Shown: positions 45,451 to 56,389, counted from the stretch's first letter. The stretch: 64,000 bases of DNA from Cristatella mucedo (GCA_009760855.2 WPIO01000008.1:12700982-12764981); one strand, 5' to 3'. Notes: a model not told the origin generated them from the letters alone. A program made the numbers and translations.

Positions 45451-45764
45451 GCAACCAAGAGAATTTGACAAGCATCGCCGAGTCGGGAGAGCAATCAAGA
45501 ATGTGAGTAGCTTGGAAATAGCAGCTCAGGGCGGCTGTACAGGATGTGCCACAATGGCAGCAGGAGAGAGGTCACTAAAAAAAATAATGGGAGTGACCAA
45601 AGTTTAGAAACTCCAGAGCAAAACGGTCTTGATATGCTGCTAACACAACCTTTTGGAATACAAGAACACTAAGCAGAAACAAAAAGCAAAAGTAATGGAA
45701 AATTCATACAGAACCTTAAATCAAAGCACTAAATCTCTTTCTAGGTATTTCAGTTCTTTCTAGG

Positions 45765-46085
45765 TATGTATAAAGGAAGCATATCAACATGGTTCAAAAT
45801 AAACTTCTTACGCAACGACAACTACTCTCCTACTGCCGACTATAGCTCATCCTTTCCAGCGGTCCTGAGCTGTTACTTCCATGCTACTCACTACCTCAAC
45901 TGCTCTCATGACTCTGCTATGCTTCCCACTTTCTCTCTGTTGCGTGAGACGAAGTCTGTTGGCTACCGAATGCTTACCAAAAGCCGCTTAGGCTGTGAGT
46001 GCGCTATACCAAACTTTCCTGCATAACACCCATATGATCTGTATGACTTTGTGGAGTTACAGACGGAGATACATTACACAATATG
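45765..46085 (+). mobile_element. LINE-B 3' end copy
   Basis: Family-B block from ACAACTACTCTCCTACTGCC to GGAGTTACAGACGGAGATAC and ATTACAC. Confidence 0.8.
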
Positions 46086-46089
46086 CATA

Positions 46090-46640
46090 GTGTCAGTACG
46101 CAGTAGGCATAAGCAAGCCATGGAAAACTAGCAAGGATCCAGCGAATATTGTGTAGAACAGGTGAGTTTTAGCTTCATTTCAATGTTGTCAAGTTAGGGG
46201 ACGTTGTCGCGATGTCAATCGGTAGTCCAGGCTCTTAGAGCAGATGAACTATAGGCGTGGTCTCCGAAGGGTCTGTGGTTGGTTCGAGGCAAGCTAAACG
46301 ACTTGAATCAAGAAACGAGTGGTGTGATAACTAGCCTGGTCGGGAAGTAGTTTAGCAGGTAGAGCAAGTCTAGCTAGAGTCTAGCTAGAGCAAGAGAATA
46401 AAAATAAATAGTCTAGCTAGAGCAAGAGAATAAAGACAAACCTAAATGTGATAAACGAAACCTTGAAGTCGATGGGCTGTATCGGCTGTGTGTATCTCGG
46501 GCTGTATGGGGGAGCCAGTGCAGGTTCACGAGAAGTTGTGTAATGCACCAATCATGGTAGTTGAGCCAACGGCTTCTGACACAGAGATGTGTTTGCCCGT
46601 CTCAAGAGATGAATTCTCTCTCTCTCCCCAATCCATTAGC
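46090..46640 (-). mobile_element. LINE-A fragment, minus strand, with small tandem duplication
   Basis: Shares GGTCTCCGAAGG, CCTTGAAGTCGATGGGC and GGGAGCCAGTGCAGG-type stretches with 6650-6900. A segment of about 30 bp (TCTAGCTAGAGCAAGAGAAT) is duplicated at 46380-46440. Confidence 0.6.
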
Positions 46641-46719
46641 ATGTCTTACAACTGAAAAATAGTGCATAAACTTCTGCTTTATTGAGCAGCCTAAGTATAG
46701 AAAAACTGGCCTAAGACCT

Positions 46720-46805
46720 TCACATATGTAAAGTGCCTAGAAAGAGATTCAGTTCCCCGAAGGCACTATACAAACTTGTATTCTTGTTATTATTATTGTT
46801 TTTCT
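46720..46805 (+). mobile_element. LINE-A 3' tail
   Basis: CATATGTAAAGTGCCTAGAA, then GAAGGCACTATACAAAC and (ATT)n. Confidence 0.75.
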
Positions 46806-46914
46806 AACGTATCCTGGTGTGCCACTGATGACTTTTAGAAACCTTGCGGCCTGTGAGATGTGTACGAGTACCCTCTTGTCAGCAAGTATGCACACATCTT
46901 AAGCAACGACATAT

Positions 46915-47130
46915 ACTCGCCTGCTGCCGACTGTGGTGTATCTTTTCCAGCCGTCCTCAGCTGCTACTTCCATGCTACTCGTTACCTCACCTGCCCTCCT
47001 GACTCACAATGCTTCTCACTTGCTCTTTGTTGAGTGAGATTAAGTCTGTTGGCCACCAAATGCATACTGAAAGCCACTTGAACTTTGAGTGTGCTACACG
47101 TACTTGGTCTGTTAGCCTTGGTGAAGTTAC
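46915..47130 (+). mobile_element. LINE-B 3' fragment
   Basis: CTGCTGCCGACTGTGG, CATGCTACTCGTTACCTC and TTGTTGAGTGAGATTAAG; the last part of the 3' end is missing. Confidence 0.7.
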
Positions 47131-47152
47131 AGAACAAAATACTTACAAATGC

Positions 47153-47154
<2 letters not shown>

Positions 47155-47220
<66 letters not shown>

Positions 47221-47349
47221 TCGCATTCGAATATGCATACATATTGTACATACTATGGGCATGCACCTAAATACCTGCATAATTCGGGTACATAGGTGTA
47301 TATTCCCATATACCTGTAAATGTGCATGCCATATATGCCATATATACAG

Positions 47350-47440
<91 letters not shown>

Positions 47441-47460
47441 TATATATACATATATATAAT
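47155..47460. repeat. TA and TG microsatellite cluster
   Basis: Two long TA arrays (47155-47218, 47349-47405), a TG array to about 47431 and a short TA-rich end. The Tyr-Ile open frames here are artefacts. Confidence 0.97.
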
Positions 47461-47499
47461 AGGTATACATGCTATATTAATCGTGTGCATGTATGTTTA

Positions 47500-47549
47500 G
47501 CTATGACATTTATTTCGGCATCTTACTTTCACTTGCTTGGACCCTCAAG
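47500..47549 (+). CDS. Candidate small exon, hydrophobic
   Basis: Acceptor-like GTATGTTTAG; a 50-bp frame (YDIYFGILLSLAWTLK) then a strong donor AAG|GTAAGT. The hydrophobic peptide could be part of a membrane segment. A second frame is also open, so the phase is uncertain. No family recognised. Confidence 0.3.
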
Positions 47550-47814
47550 GTAAGTTTTAAAACTGCTGACAGCTGTAGTCGACCAAGTGGCTATGATGCG
47601 GTGGGTGCCACAAACTTATGGCCACAAGTGTACATACCTGCATGCACACATCGGCATGCATAAATATGACATGCATAGGCCATCGGGAACTTGATGTACC
47701 ACGTGTTTTTCCACCACCGTCCTCTTGGGTGTTATACAGCCTTTGGATAGAGATTTTAGTTCTCTAAAGGTGCTACGTGAACCGCCTATTTCTTCTTCTC
47801 CTACATGTGCAGAG

Positions 47815-48153
47815 CACAGCAGAACCTTTGTTGGAGCATTTCTGCACCACTGCTGCCGGGGAATAATGAGGCGCTCACGTCCTCACCAATCGCAGCTTGG
47901 CAAAGGGCATATAATTTCCAATAATAGCTTAACATCAGCAAACGGCAATGTTCATTCAATACTGGAAAATAAATTTGTAACCGACAAGCATGCGACTAAT
48001 GCAGCGCCAGACCAGACGGTCACAACGGAGGACAGCGTTGAGACGCCAGCGGCTGCTAGAGCTGAGCTGGGCACTCGCAGACGGGACAACCGTGATGCAG
48101 CAACTTCGGTTAGGAATTCACACACAGCGCACCTGCCACTAGCTATGCAATAG
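47815..48153 (+). CDS. Candidate terminal exon, product unknown
   Basis: A pyrimidine-rich acceptor (TTTCTTCTTCTCCTACATGT then GCAGAG) precedes 112 open codons to TAG. They begin HSRTFVGAFLHHCCRGIMRR and continue as a polar tail. In phase 0 this could join the exon at 47500-47549. With acceptor GCAG| the phase would differ and the frame would end after 17 codons. Not recognised. Confidence 0.35.
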   Translation, partial: HSRTFVGAFLHHCCRGIMRRSRPHQSQLGKGHIISNNSLTSANGNVHSILENKFVTDKHATNAAPDQTVTTEDSVETPAAARAELGTRRRDNRDAATSVRNSHTAHLPLAMQ

Positions 48154-48285
48154 TCACATCACTGGCAAAGAAACTTGCATATACGCAATAAGTCATCATG
48201 AACGTACACCATAGAAAAATTGAGCACCATGAATGGAAGCTCCGCAAGCTACTCGGGCTGAAGCAATTTTCAGTTGCAATGGTGG

Positions 48286-48396
<111 letters not shown>

Positions 48397-48647
48397 TCAC
48401 CCCGTCCCTCTCGCCCTCTATGTGTGCATTCACGTGTGAATGAATGCCTGTGTCTGCCTGCATCACCTCTGTTCTTTTCTGCTTCAATGTCTCATCATAT
48501 ATAACCACACTTCGCACTCTCGATCTCTTTTTCTCTATTCCCTATCTCCCCTCTCTCCTCTTGTGTGCATGCATCTGTCTAAACGCTTCTCTTTCTCTCT
48601 CTCCCTCTCTTTTTTCTCTGATTGTTTTCTGCTCCTGTCACCCTCCT

Positions 48648-48716
<69 letters not shown>

Positions 48717-48742
48717 CACGTCATCACGGCACACTCTTTCTC

Positions 48743-48779
<37 letters not shown>

Positions 48780-48796
48780 CACGCCATCACGGCACA

Positions 48797-48835
<39 letters not shown>

Positions 48836-48850
48836 CGCCATCACGGCACA

Positions 48851-48921
<71 letters not shown>

Positions 48922-48936
48922 CGCCATCACGGCACA

Positions 48937-48999
<63 letters not shown>

Positions 49000-49024
49000 C
49001 GCCATCACGGCACACTCTTTCTCC
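48648..49024. repeat. Compound satellite: CT arrays separated by a fixed 24-bp spacer
   Basis: CCACGCCATCACGGCACACT plus CTTT occurs five times (starting about 48716, 48779, 48833, 48919, 48997), each followed and preceded by a CT array of different length. The first copy has GTC where the others have GCC. Confidence 0.97.
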
Positions 49025-49029
49025 TCTCT

Positions 49030-49515
49030 AGCTCACTCTTCGTTCACATACCCACGCATACAAGCAACAAACTGCACATACACGCACGCGCGCACAAATA
49101 AACAAAAATTCACAAACGGCTAAATTATCTGCTACTGATGCTTTGCGCAGCACTGAAGTCCTAACATTTACGCCCTGCATGAGCAGTGCTCCCAATCGCT
49201 GCCGCACGCGATACGTTAACAGTATTCTCCCACGAAAAACCTTGCCTAACCAACCAGGAATGCAGATTACAACAGCTTATTAGTTAACTGCAGCTATGCG
49301 ATTCAAAGTGAGCCAAATTATATTCTTATCAATAAACGTTTGAAATAATCACGAATTACTAGCTCAAGACCCTTGGGAGGGATGCTCATCAAAGAAGCTA
49401 GCCCAGTCGCCGACTCAGAACATAGTGGTTACATGCTCAAAATAAGAACACCGACTTACTATTCCTTTCATTAAAAACTGAGAGCCTGTTTGCATATTGA
49501 GACCCAGAAAGTGGC
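49030..49515. other. Unassigned
   Basis: No gene or repeat recognised. Confidence 0.35.
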
Positions 49516-49519
49516 TCAC

Positions 49520-49619
49520 CTTCAGATAGACTAGGTCCAGCACAGCGCCCGGAAGAGTGACCACGGCCATGACTTTGGTCACGTGATACAACAATGCCCC
49601 GCGGAACGCCCAGTGGTTG
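49520..49619 (-). CDS. Candidate internal exon of a membrane protein
   Basis: Minus strand: TATACTTCCTTAG acceptor, 100 bp open, donor AAG|GTGAGC. The frame (starts after two borrowed bases, ends phase 0) encodes HWAFRGALLYHVTKVMAVVT followed by LPGAVLDLVYLK, which looks like a membrane helix with a conserved-looking loop. Both splice sites are good and the codons look protein-like. I do not recognise the family, and no partner exon is certain; a GC-rich promoter-like block lies upstream at 51.04-51.42 kb. Confidence 0.45.
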
Positions 49620-49624
49620 CTAAG

Positions 49625-50390
49625 GAAGTATACGCCTGCATGTCCGAGGATTTATCAGCCCAGGGGCCTTCTAGATGCTGGCCCTTCACGCTGCTTCTGC
49701 CAATATGAATACAAGAGTGCCGCTAGTTCTCTAGTTTTATGTTTGACCTTGAGTAACCAAATTAGACACTTTAATTCGTGTTCTAGGCGCCCGGTTTCAG
49801 CCGACTCTCACACTCCGTTCGGTAATGCAGCTGTAGAATATAGGCACGCACGCACGCCCATACCGAGGCATTTTCATGGCCTCTCATCAACCTTCGTACA
49901 TAATTTGCCTGAAAAAATCTATCAGATATGCAGAAGACTGCACAGTGGTGAGATTGTCGTTTGTTGTTTGCTGTCGAACACTTCAATCCGCTTTAACTGT
50001 TTTCACTCAGACCTTAAGCCTTTAGAAATTAGAGTGATAAAGTTACAGCTCCTCTCCCTGCGCTGCTTAAATCTCCAAATCTGCCACCTTAGTTACCATT
50101 ATGGTTTTATCGTGAGGATAAGAACGGTATTTTTGTGCAAAAGCAATGTTTATATATCATAAGCTCCCAAAAATTGAAGGGAAGTGCTCCTAAATGAAGC
50201 CCGCTCCAAATTTCGCGTAAATGGTAAAAAACACGAGTCTTGTAAAGCGCCCTAGTGGTCGAAGCTGGGTCGAAGGTAGTTAGGAATGTGCTTAAATGCA
50301 CGTACTAGCAGCGGACTCGGAGGCGGTGGCTGAAGCACGGGCAAGTAGGGGCGGGGGGGGTTGTCTCAGGCGGCAAACCATCTAAAAAAA
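49625..50390. other. Unassigned
   Basis: A long plus-strand frame (to 50162) lacks an upstream ATG and has no splice support. No repeat recognised. Confidence 0.35.
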
Positions 50391-50394
50391 AATG

Positions 50395-50530
50395 CATTTG
50401 CATAGCGCCCCAAGAGAACTTAGTCTCTATGCAGGCGCTTCACATATGCCTCGGGGCTCGAGCCCAAGACCTCAGCCAGACATTGGTCGGGGCGAGCACT
50501 TTAACCGCTCTACCAAACCAGCTAGCTAGC
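50395..50530 (-). repeat. SINE-B copy, minus strand
   Basis: TTTGCATAGCGCCCCAAGAG, GCGCTTCACATATGCC and GGGCTCGAGCCC, then GGTAGAGCGGTTAAAGTGCT on the minus strand: a nearly full copy. Confidence 0.85.
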
Positions 50531-50764
50531 ATATAGCTTTATGCGGATTATTGAGAAAAGTAGGTAACAAGAAACAGGCCTTGCCAGTACAGGTTTCTGT
50601 ATTTGACATTCGGATAGCCTTGATTTCTGGAAAATCCACCAACTGCTAGATAGAGCACGCCTTGCTTAGTGAGGGATGCGTATGCAGTTCTAGTATACCA
50701 AGAATAAGGCTTGCTAATTCCAAGGGAAGTCGCAAAAGCAAGCATTAGGAATGCCCACATGAGT

Positions 50765-50995
50765 ATCGTTTCTATGCTTGTTTTGCTCAATCTTTCGGCA
50801 GCAGCTTTCAATACTATCGATCACCAAGTCCTTCCTGAGAGCCTGTTCATCTCGCCTGGGGCATCACTGGCACTGTCTGCAATGGCTCAGATACCTAAAA
50901 AGATTACCAAATTTGGAGCTTCTTTCAAGTTTTTTTTGCATAATTTTTTGCACTACCTTACAATAATAATCCGGACAAAACTTCAATTTTGCGTG
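50765..50995 (+). mobile_element. LINE reverse-transcriptase fragment
   Basis: Encodes LLNLSAAAFNTIDHQVLPES, a slightly damaged form of the Leu-Asp-Leu-Ser-Ala-Ala-Phe-Asp-Thr-Ile-Asp-His motif of CR1/L2-type LINEs. Confidence 0.75.
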
Positions 50996-51039
50996 TACTG
51001 GCAATGCTTCGACACTCGGCTGGGCTGCCGTGAAATCTT

Positions 51040-51605
51040 TTGCATGAAATCGCTAATGTTTGTGTTTGGGCCGCGGCAGGTTGCTGCAGCTCGCGTGCAA
51101 AGCTTTGCTTGCGCTCGCCACCGCTGGGCGCCGCTCGGGGCCGAAGGGCTGAGGGGCTGAGCGCAGGGCTCGGGGCCAAAGGGCTTGAGCCCACGCGCGG
51201 CGCGACGATGAAAAGCCCCACCCGGGAGTTGCCCAGCGATTCGTGCTTCCACTGACGAGCGATCGGCGAGACGCAGTCTGCTCCCGCGCCAGCCCAACTC
51301 TCGCGGTCGACGCTAACTGGGGAGAAAGGAAACAGCTCCGGCGAATCAAACCCGGGTTGCCCCTGACCGTTGGCTGGCATTAAGATATCCCGCGAGGTGG
51401 CGCTAGAAATTCACCTGCGGCTATGTCGAGCTGTGGTACGAGAAACGGCATGACCCGTGAAATTGCGGATATAGAAGACAAGCCAGAGGACAAAATGATT
51501 CATAGATCGCAGCCATTATGGGCAATTACATTGAGTTTCGACATTTGCCAAGCTTCCCTCGAGCGGCGATGTCCTACACGTCTTTTTCGCCGGATCTCCT
51601 CCTAA
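51040..51605. other. GC-rich block with small ORFs on both strands; possible promoter region
   Basis: CpG-rich from about 51065 to 51420. Plus strand: an ATG at 51423 opens 60 codons (MSSCGTRNGMTREIADIEDK...), ending TAA. Minus strand: an ATG at 51380 opens a 140-codon frame rich in Pro, Ser and Ala. The block could be the promoter and first exon of a minus-strand gene that includes the exon at 49520-49619, but no junction was found. Confidence 0.3.
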
Positions 51606-51609
51606 AACT

Positions 51610-51765
51610 TAATGATAATAATAATAATAATAATGTACTTGATAAAGTGCCCTCAGGGAACTTAATCTCTTTCTAGGCGCTTTACATTTGCTGCAAAGGG
51701 AAATGCAATTGAATGGTGAGTGAAATCATGCTTGAAAAACAAACAAAACGAATAACATGGTTAGG
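51610..51765 (-). mobile_element. LINE-A 3' tail, minus strand
   Basis: (AAT)n, then GTACTTGATAAAGTGCCCTC and CTAGGCGCTTTACATTTGC. Confidence 0.75.
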
Positions 51766-51769
51766 GGGG

Positions 51770-52500
51770 GACATGCACAGGGTCAGCATGCAACTTGATA
51801 GAACGCTCGAGAGCATCAACATTTCGTTAATGCAGCTGCGGATGTATTCAACCTCAACGAGGTGTTCTTCTCTGCCATTCAGGTTAGCTGGCAGTGAATG
51901 TTAATGCTATTTCAATCCATTGTGATCAGTATTGCGTGCATCTCACCAAGTGAAGTTACGAAAGCGTCCGGAACTACTGGCGAACCTGGTTTGGTGAAGT
52001 CTTTCTTTTTTCTTGAGGATGAATTACTGAAGCAAGGGCAATTTGGAAACTTTTTAAAGATTAAAAAAATCTTGGATCCTAAGCCTAGCATGAGTAAATC
52101 TGGATGGATATCAAGAAAATCCGTAGCATTAAACATTGGCATGCTTTTAATGAAAGCAAAATTAATGGAAGTAAAGTAAATTTTTAGTGGCGACATCTCT
52201 TAACCAGTGACGTAGCCAGGCTTTTGGTACGGAAGCAAACATTGACTTTAAAGGCCATGAAACAAGCTCAAGAATTATTTTTTCGCACATCTTCTCAGTA
52301 AAGCCATCGAGATCCACCACAATAGTTTGTTGCTCGAATTTGCACTATAACCACACCTTTGATTTATCGCTTAGTTTTTCACTCTTACAGATCGTGAAAA
52401 GCCTTGGTTTCGCGCCCGAAGTACTCGGTAGCCTCTTTCGTTGCACTGAATAGACATTTTCAGCCATACCTACCGAGCCCTGAGCAGCTCACCGAAAGCG
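51770..52500. other. Unassigned; one repeat-like start
   Basis: AGTGACGTAGCCAGGCTTTT at 52204-52223 looks like the start of a dispersed repeat (compare R3). A plus-strand frame at 51898-52179 is open but not recognised. Confidence 0.3.
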
Positions 52501-52504
52501 CGTC

Positions 52505-52642
52505 ACATTAGCAGCCAGCCCAGGAGGTAAAGTGCTCGCTCTTTACGGCCCGAGTTAGTGGGTTCGAAACCTTCAGTAGACAGTCCTTGATTTCCAGCTG
52601 CAAGCCGGTGGTGATAGCCATTAAGACTCTCCTGTAGCCATT
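52505..52642 (+). repeat. SINE-A copy, 3'-truncated
   Basis: GGTAAAGTGCTCGC head, GGGTTCGAAACC B-box-like site, GGTGGTGATAGCC body; interrupted at about 52642, where the GC-rich block starts. Confidence 0.7.
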
Positions 52643-53940
52643 GTTGGGCGCGCCTGCTTCCGTAATTAGCACAGCGCCCGGTCCGCTAATGTACGCCTCA
52701 AACTGCGGCTAGTAGTTACGCCGTTGAGATAGCGTAGCCTAATCCTCACCCGCGGCTGATAGCTAAGCCATTGACGCAGCCAAGCGTTTAGGCCACTAAT
52801 GTACGATATATTGTAGCACTTTGCTGGCCTTGGCTGAATTTTAGCGTGAACAAGAGCTGTTCGGAGGCGGGCTAGAACTCCTTTGTCCTGGAGCGTGAGC
52901 CAGAGAGGAGCGTCACGGCGCGCGGTTTAGAGAGCAAGAGCTTAAGAGCAAGCCAGAAAGCTGAGACCAGCGGTGGCGATTCGGCCTTTAGAATTGGTCC
53001 GATACCCGCGAAAGCTGCTGATTGATGTTGGCTGGCCTGTCAACCTCCGCCTTCACTCGGTCCAAGAAAGAATCGTCTGGAACCCATTCACCATTCAAGC
53101 TGGACAGACGGGACATTCCCAGTGGCCTAGTGCCGGTATTAGTTTCCTTACCGTAATGGGCCATGGTGTCGGGCCCAATACCACTAAGCTCTTGCCCAAT
53201 TGTCTCAGCCAAGTATTTAAGAGTCGAGCGACGCTCGCTCTGGGTCTTTTGTCTGTGGTCTTCTGTCTTTGATCCGGCTCCGCCGTCGGACTCGTTTCTC
53301 TGAAAGCGAGGGAGGAGGGCGGGCTGTTCGCCGGCGATTGACGGGAAACAGGACGAGACAGCGCTAGGCGGAGGATTCGGTGGACTCCACCGAATACGGT
53401 CGTATCGCGCCCGGGCTGGCATTTTGTGTTTTCTTTCGTGTTTTTTGTGTGTGCTCGCTAGCACGTGGTCTCGGCATAGGGATTTGCCGGTGCGAGCTAG
53501 ACGTAGAGTTGGCGTGTGTGGAGTATTCCTGCCGCACTGGTGGAAAACCGAGGTCTAGTTCTCCGGTTAGGGTTTAGGCTCTGGTTCGGGCTCAGTGTGG
53601 AGAAGTATTCCCTCCGCAAGAGTGTTGGTGCTGTTGAGAACGTGCGAGGAGTGTGGAGATAAAAACTGAGCTAGACGCGAAGCTAGAGCGACTGTTGTGC
53701 GCTGGCGAATAAAGCTCAGTAAAATCCCCAATTTGAGTGTCCCGCTTTCCAATTCACGCCGCGGACTCACGACCCCATTTAGTAACGGTAAGCAGGTGGG
53801 CGCCAGAAAACGCTCTCGTTTCGTTGAGCCAGCTTATTGCGCGTAGGCGCGTACCGAACGGCAGTAGGCGCTAGGTTACGCCGCTAGGTAAGCGGCAGGT
53901 CAAGCCTACTCCGCCGAGCCTTCGGCGTTACAGTATTTTC
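52643..53940 (+). mobile_element. Possible solo LTR or LTR-retrotransposon end
   Basis: A GC-rich block interrupts a SINE-A at its left edge. It has a TATA-like TATTTAA (53214-53220), then about 490 bp later AATAAA (53708-53713), then TGGGCGCCAG (53797-53806), which resembles a primer-binding site. Ends are uncertain: TGTTGGGCG at the left and GGCGTTACA at the right would give TG...CA termini. No gag or pol frame is present, and I could not see a matching target duplication. It could instead be the promoter of a host gene. Confidence 0.3.
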
Positions 53941-53944
53941 CGAC

Positions 53945-54730
53945 GTAGCTGATGCGATTCATCGAGCTTTCATAAATTTATGCATTGAGAGAAAAAAAGA
54001 GAGAGTCTCGATCACCGCTCAGTGCTGTGTTTCCACGACACTCCATTAGAACTGCTGCCGCCGGAACGACTGTAGTACAACACTGTGGAAATAAGGCTGT
54101 TAAATCGGCTAATATTTTCTAGCCCGCATGCAAAATTAAAAGCACCGCAACCGTGCATACTTTACATTAAACACAATTGCATTTACATAATTCTTCAGCC
54201 CGGTAGCCACATCCCTAGAATCGTGGTTAGTCACTGAGGAAGGACGCTAGGTAACCGTAGCGGGAGAGGCTGCAGCGGGGTTTAAGGCTCAGTAGATATA
54301 CCACTCGTTTGGTCTCGCTGCAGTCCCATGCTACAGTAACGAAGAATGACCTGGCAGGAATGCTAATATCCTGTGCGAATAGCTGGGCGTTTTTATCAAC
54401 TAGCTGTCGCTTTTTGGCAGCCTAAAAAGCTGATTTAAGAAAATCGAATTTTCTATAAATTACATGATAAAAAAAAATTTCCCCCGCCCCGTTTAGAGCT
54501 CGACTTGAAGCGAGCTCTGAACGGGGGGCACTTTGCAGGTTGTTTGCTGAGCATCCTGCGATCGCACGATGGACAGCCACCCTTCCCCTCACAGACAGAC
54601 CATTTTTTTCGTGGAAGGCCCACCACCCGACTATATTCACGAATCTACATAGGAATGGCTTCATTCCTGAAATTATAAACGTCAGGAACCAGCTATTCTA
54701 CGATCATTGATTTACTCAGACTGAACTGGA
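53945..54730. other. Unassigned; contains a strong hairpin
   Basis: CCCCGTTTAGAGCTCG (54487-54502) and CGAGCTCTGAACGGGG (54511-54526) form a 16-bp stem with one wobble and an 8-nt loop. No gene recognised. Confidence 0.5.
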
Positions 54731-54734
54731 TATC

Positions 54735-54905
54735 TAATGTGATTCAGTGAGTCTGCGATTCGTCCTCCGTGTGCATGTGCCTGCTGCTTGCGAATATTAC
54801 CACCAATCATTTGCTAATGCTTTCTTATACAGCATCTTTAAAGTGCAAAAAAATAGATTCAGTTCTCTGATGGCGCTATGTAAAAATTATTATTATTATG
54901 TACTA
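54735..54905 (+). mobile_element. LINE-A 3' tail
   Basis: CCGTGTGCATGTGCCTGCTG, GATTCAGTTCTCTGATGGCG, CTATGTAAAAATT and (ATT)n. Confidence 0.7.
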
Positions 54906-54937
54906 GTCAAAGGGACAATGGACATCAAAGTGATTGT

Positions 54938-55060
54938 ACCGCAATACTTTGGACCAGGGGTCAAGGTGCTCGCCTTTGACCGCCGAGGGAGTGGGCTCGA
55001 GCCCTGCAGAAACATGCGGTGCGCCTGGATGCAGATTACTTCGAGGCGCCAGCTCCGTAA
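54938..55060 (+). repeat. SINE-B head
   Basis: GGTCAAGGTGCTCGCC and GGGCTCGAGCCC as in other SINE-B copies, but the LINE-like tail is missing. Confidence 0.55.
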
Positions 55061-55119
55061 TGCATCTGCATGGACTATCACCGCTTCGCACTCTGTTTTT
55101 TTTTCCAGCAAAGTACTAT

Positions 55120-55790
55120 GATTCTAGAGCCACCATAGTGAGTCAGTCACAGAACAAGCCCTACCAAGAGCTTTTACGGATGTTTAAACTTTCAGCCCGC
55201 CAGGTCAGTCTCTAGCACGGGGATGCCAAATGAGCAGTATTTATTCAGCCTTAGGCCCAACTCACCGCTTGGCAGTCTTCTTGGCTGACGCAGCATGACT
55301 CCAGAAAGAGGGCTATACCGGGGTTTTAAGTTTATTAAATACAATTATTTAATATAAATTGTGCGTATAGGGACTCTAGAGCATTTTGTCAGCATTGTTG
55401 ATTCAAAGAGAAATCTCGAGGTGCCAGTATTTAGAGTTACTATCATTTTTACAAGGAATGCGCTGTTTTTGGAATTGCCACATAGGTAATAATTTTTTAG
55501 TTATTTTAAAGAGGCCTTCCGTGCGGGACGCCGTAGGCAGCTCTCTAAATAAGCGTACGTGTTTCTCTTTAGCGAAACAAAAATAAGCTATAGCGATCAT
55601 ACTTTGCTAAAGGAATCTTCAGTTTTTGTAAAGAAGAAGAATTAATAGTTAAAATATAAATTTAGGTTTTTTGAGCAGACGAAAAATAGAATACAGTCCT
55701 GAGTCCTTCGTCCCTCGCCTTAAGGTAGCGGTTTTTAAAAGGAAAGACTAGTTTGAATGAAAAATCTCATTTACATAAATAAATAAATAC
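55120..55790. other. Unassigned, AT-rich
   Basis: No gene or repeat recognised. Confidence 0.4.
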
Positions 55791-56100
55791 TTGCTGATTT
55801 AACAGCCTCTTTTTGTATACCGACAGAAGAGCCTTGGCGGCTATCACCACCGCTTGCAGTGGCGATAAAGGATCACCCACCACACATCCCCCCCCCCCCT
55901 ACCACACACCAGGATTCGAAAAGCAACCCAACTTACCTAGTGAACCATTACGGCTCACCAGCTGTAGAAGAGCCTTTGTGACAATCATCCCAGCTACTGC
56001 AGGGCAACAACAAAAAATTATCTGCTGCAGGATTCAAATCCACAACTTGGGTTGTGAAGTGCGAAAACCCAAGCCCTGGGCTAAAAACCCGAGGGCTTAG
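55791..56100 (-). repeat. SINE-A copy plus partial second unit, minus strand
   Basis: TTGCTGATTTAACAGCCTC through the GGCTATCACCACCGCTTGCA body; a C-tract (55889-55900) is inserted before the B-box region. A second partial unit (AGAAGAGCCTTTGTGACAAT ... GGATTCAAATCC) follows at 55965-56100. Confidence 0.75.
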
Positions 56101-56102
56101 TC

Positions 56103-56385
56103 CAGCGTCGGAGTCGGGATTTTTCGTTTAGGGCGGCAAGACCTGGAAAATTGTTATGAAGGGTGCAAGATCAACAGAATTTTAATGTTGGTAAGGGGCT
56201 GATCCAAAATTATTGAAAAAAAATTAGTGCGTAAATTCATAGTTGTTTTATTCGACATGGACTTGGCAATAGCTCATCGAGTGGAATTAAGACATAATTT
56301 CGTCGCTGGCGACGGTCGGTGAGCGCAGGAATAGGGAGAGGCGGCTCAGGTCGCTGCCCCGTTGTAAGGGGCAGAGGGTACTTAC
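56103..56385 (+). repeat. Dispersed repeat R3, copy 2
   Basis: GGGATTTTTCGTTTAGGGCG, GCTCATCGAGTGGAA, ATAATTTCGTCGCTGG and CGGCTCAGGTCGCTGCC match copy 1 at 14700-14975 in order. Confidence 0.55.
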
Positions 56386-56389
56386 ACAG

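Noticed and set aside
49617-50162. 181-codon plus-strand frame
   Set aside because: No ATG at the start, no splice context, no recognisable motif; probably a chance frame.
50548-50811. Minus-strand 87-codon frame with hydrophobic residues
   Set aside because: Its right part is antisense to a LINE reverse-transcriptase fragment and no donor was found for the rest.
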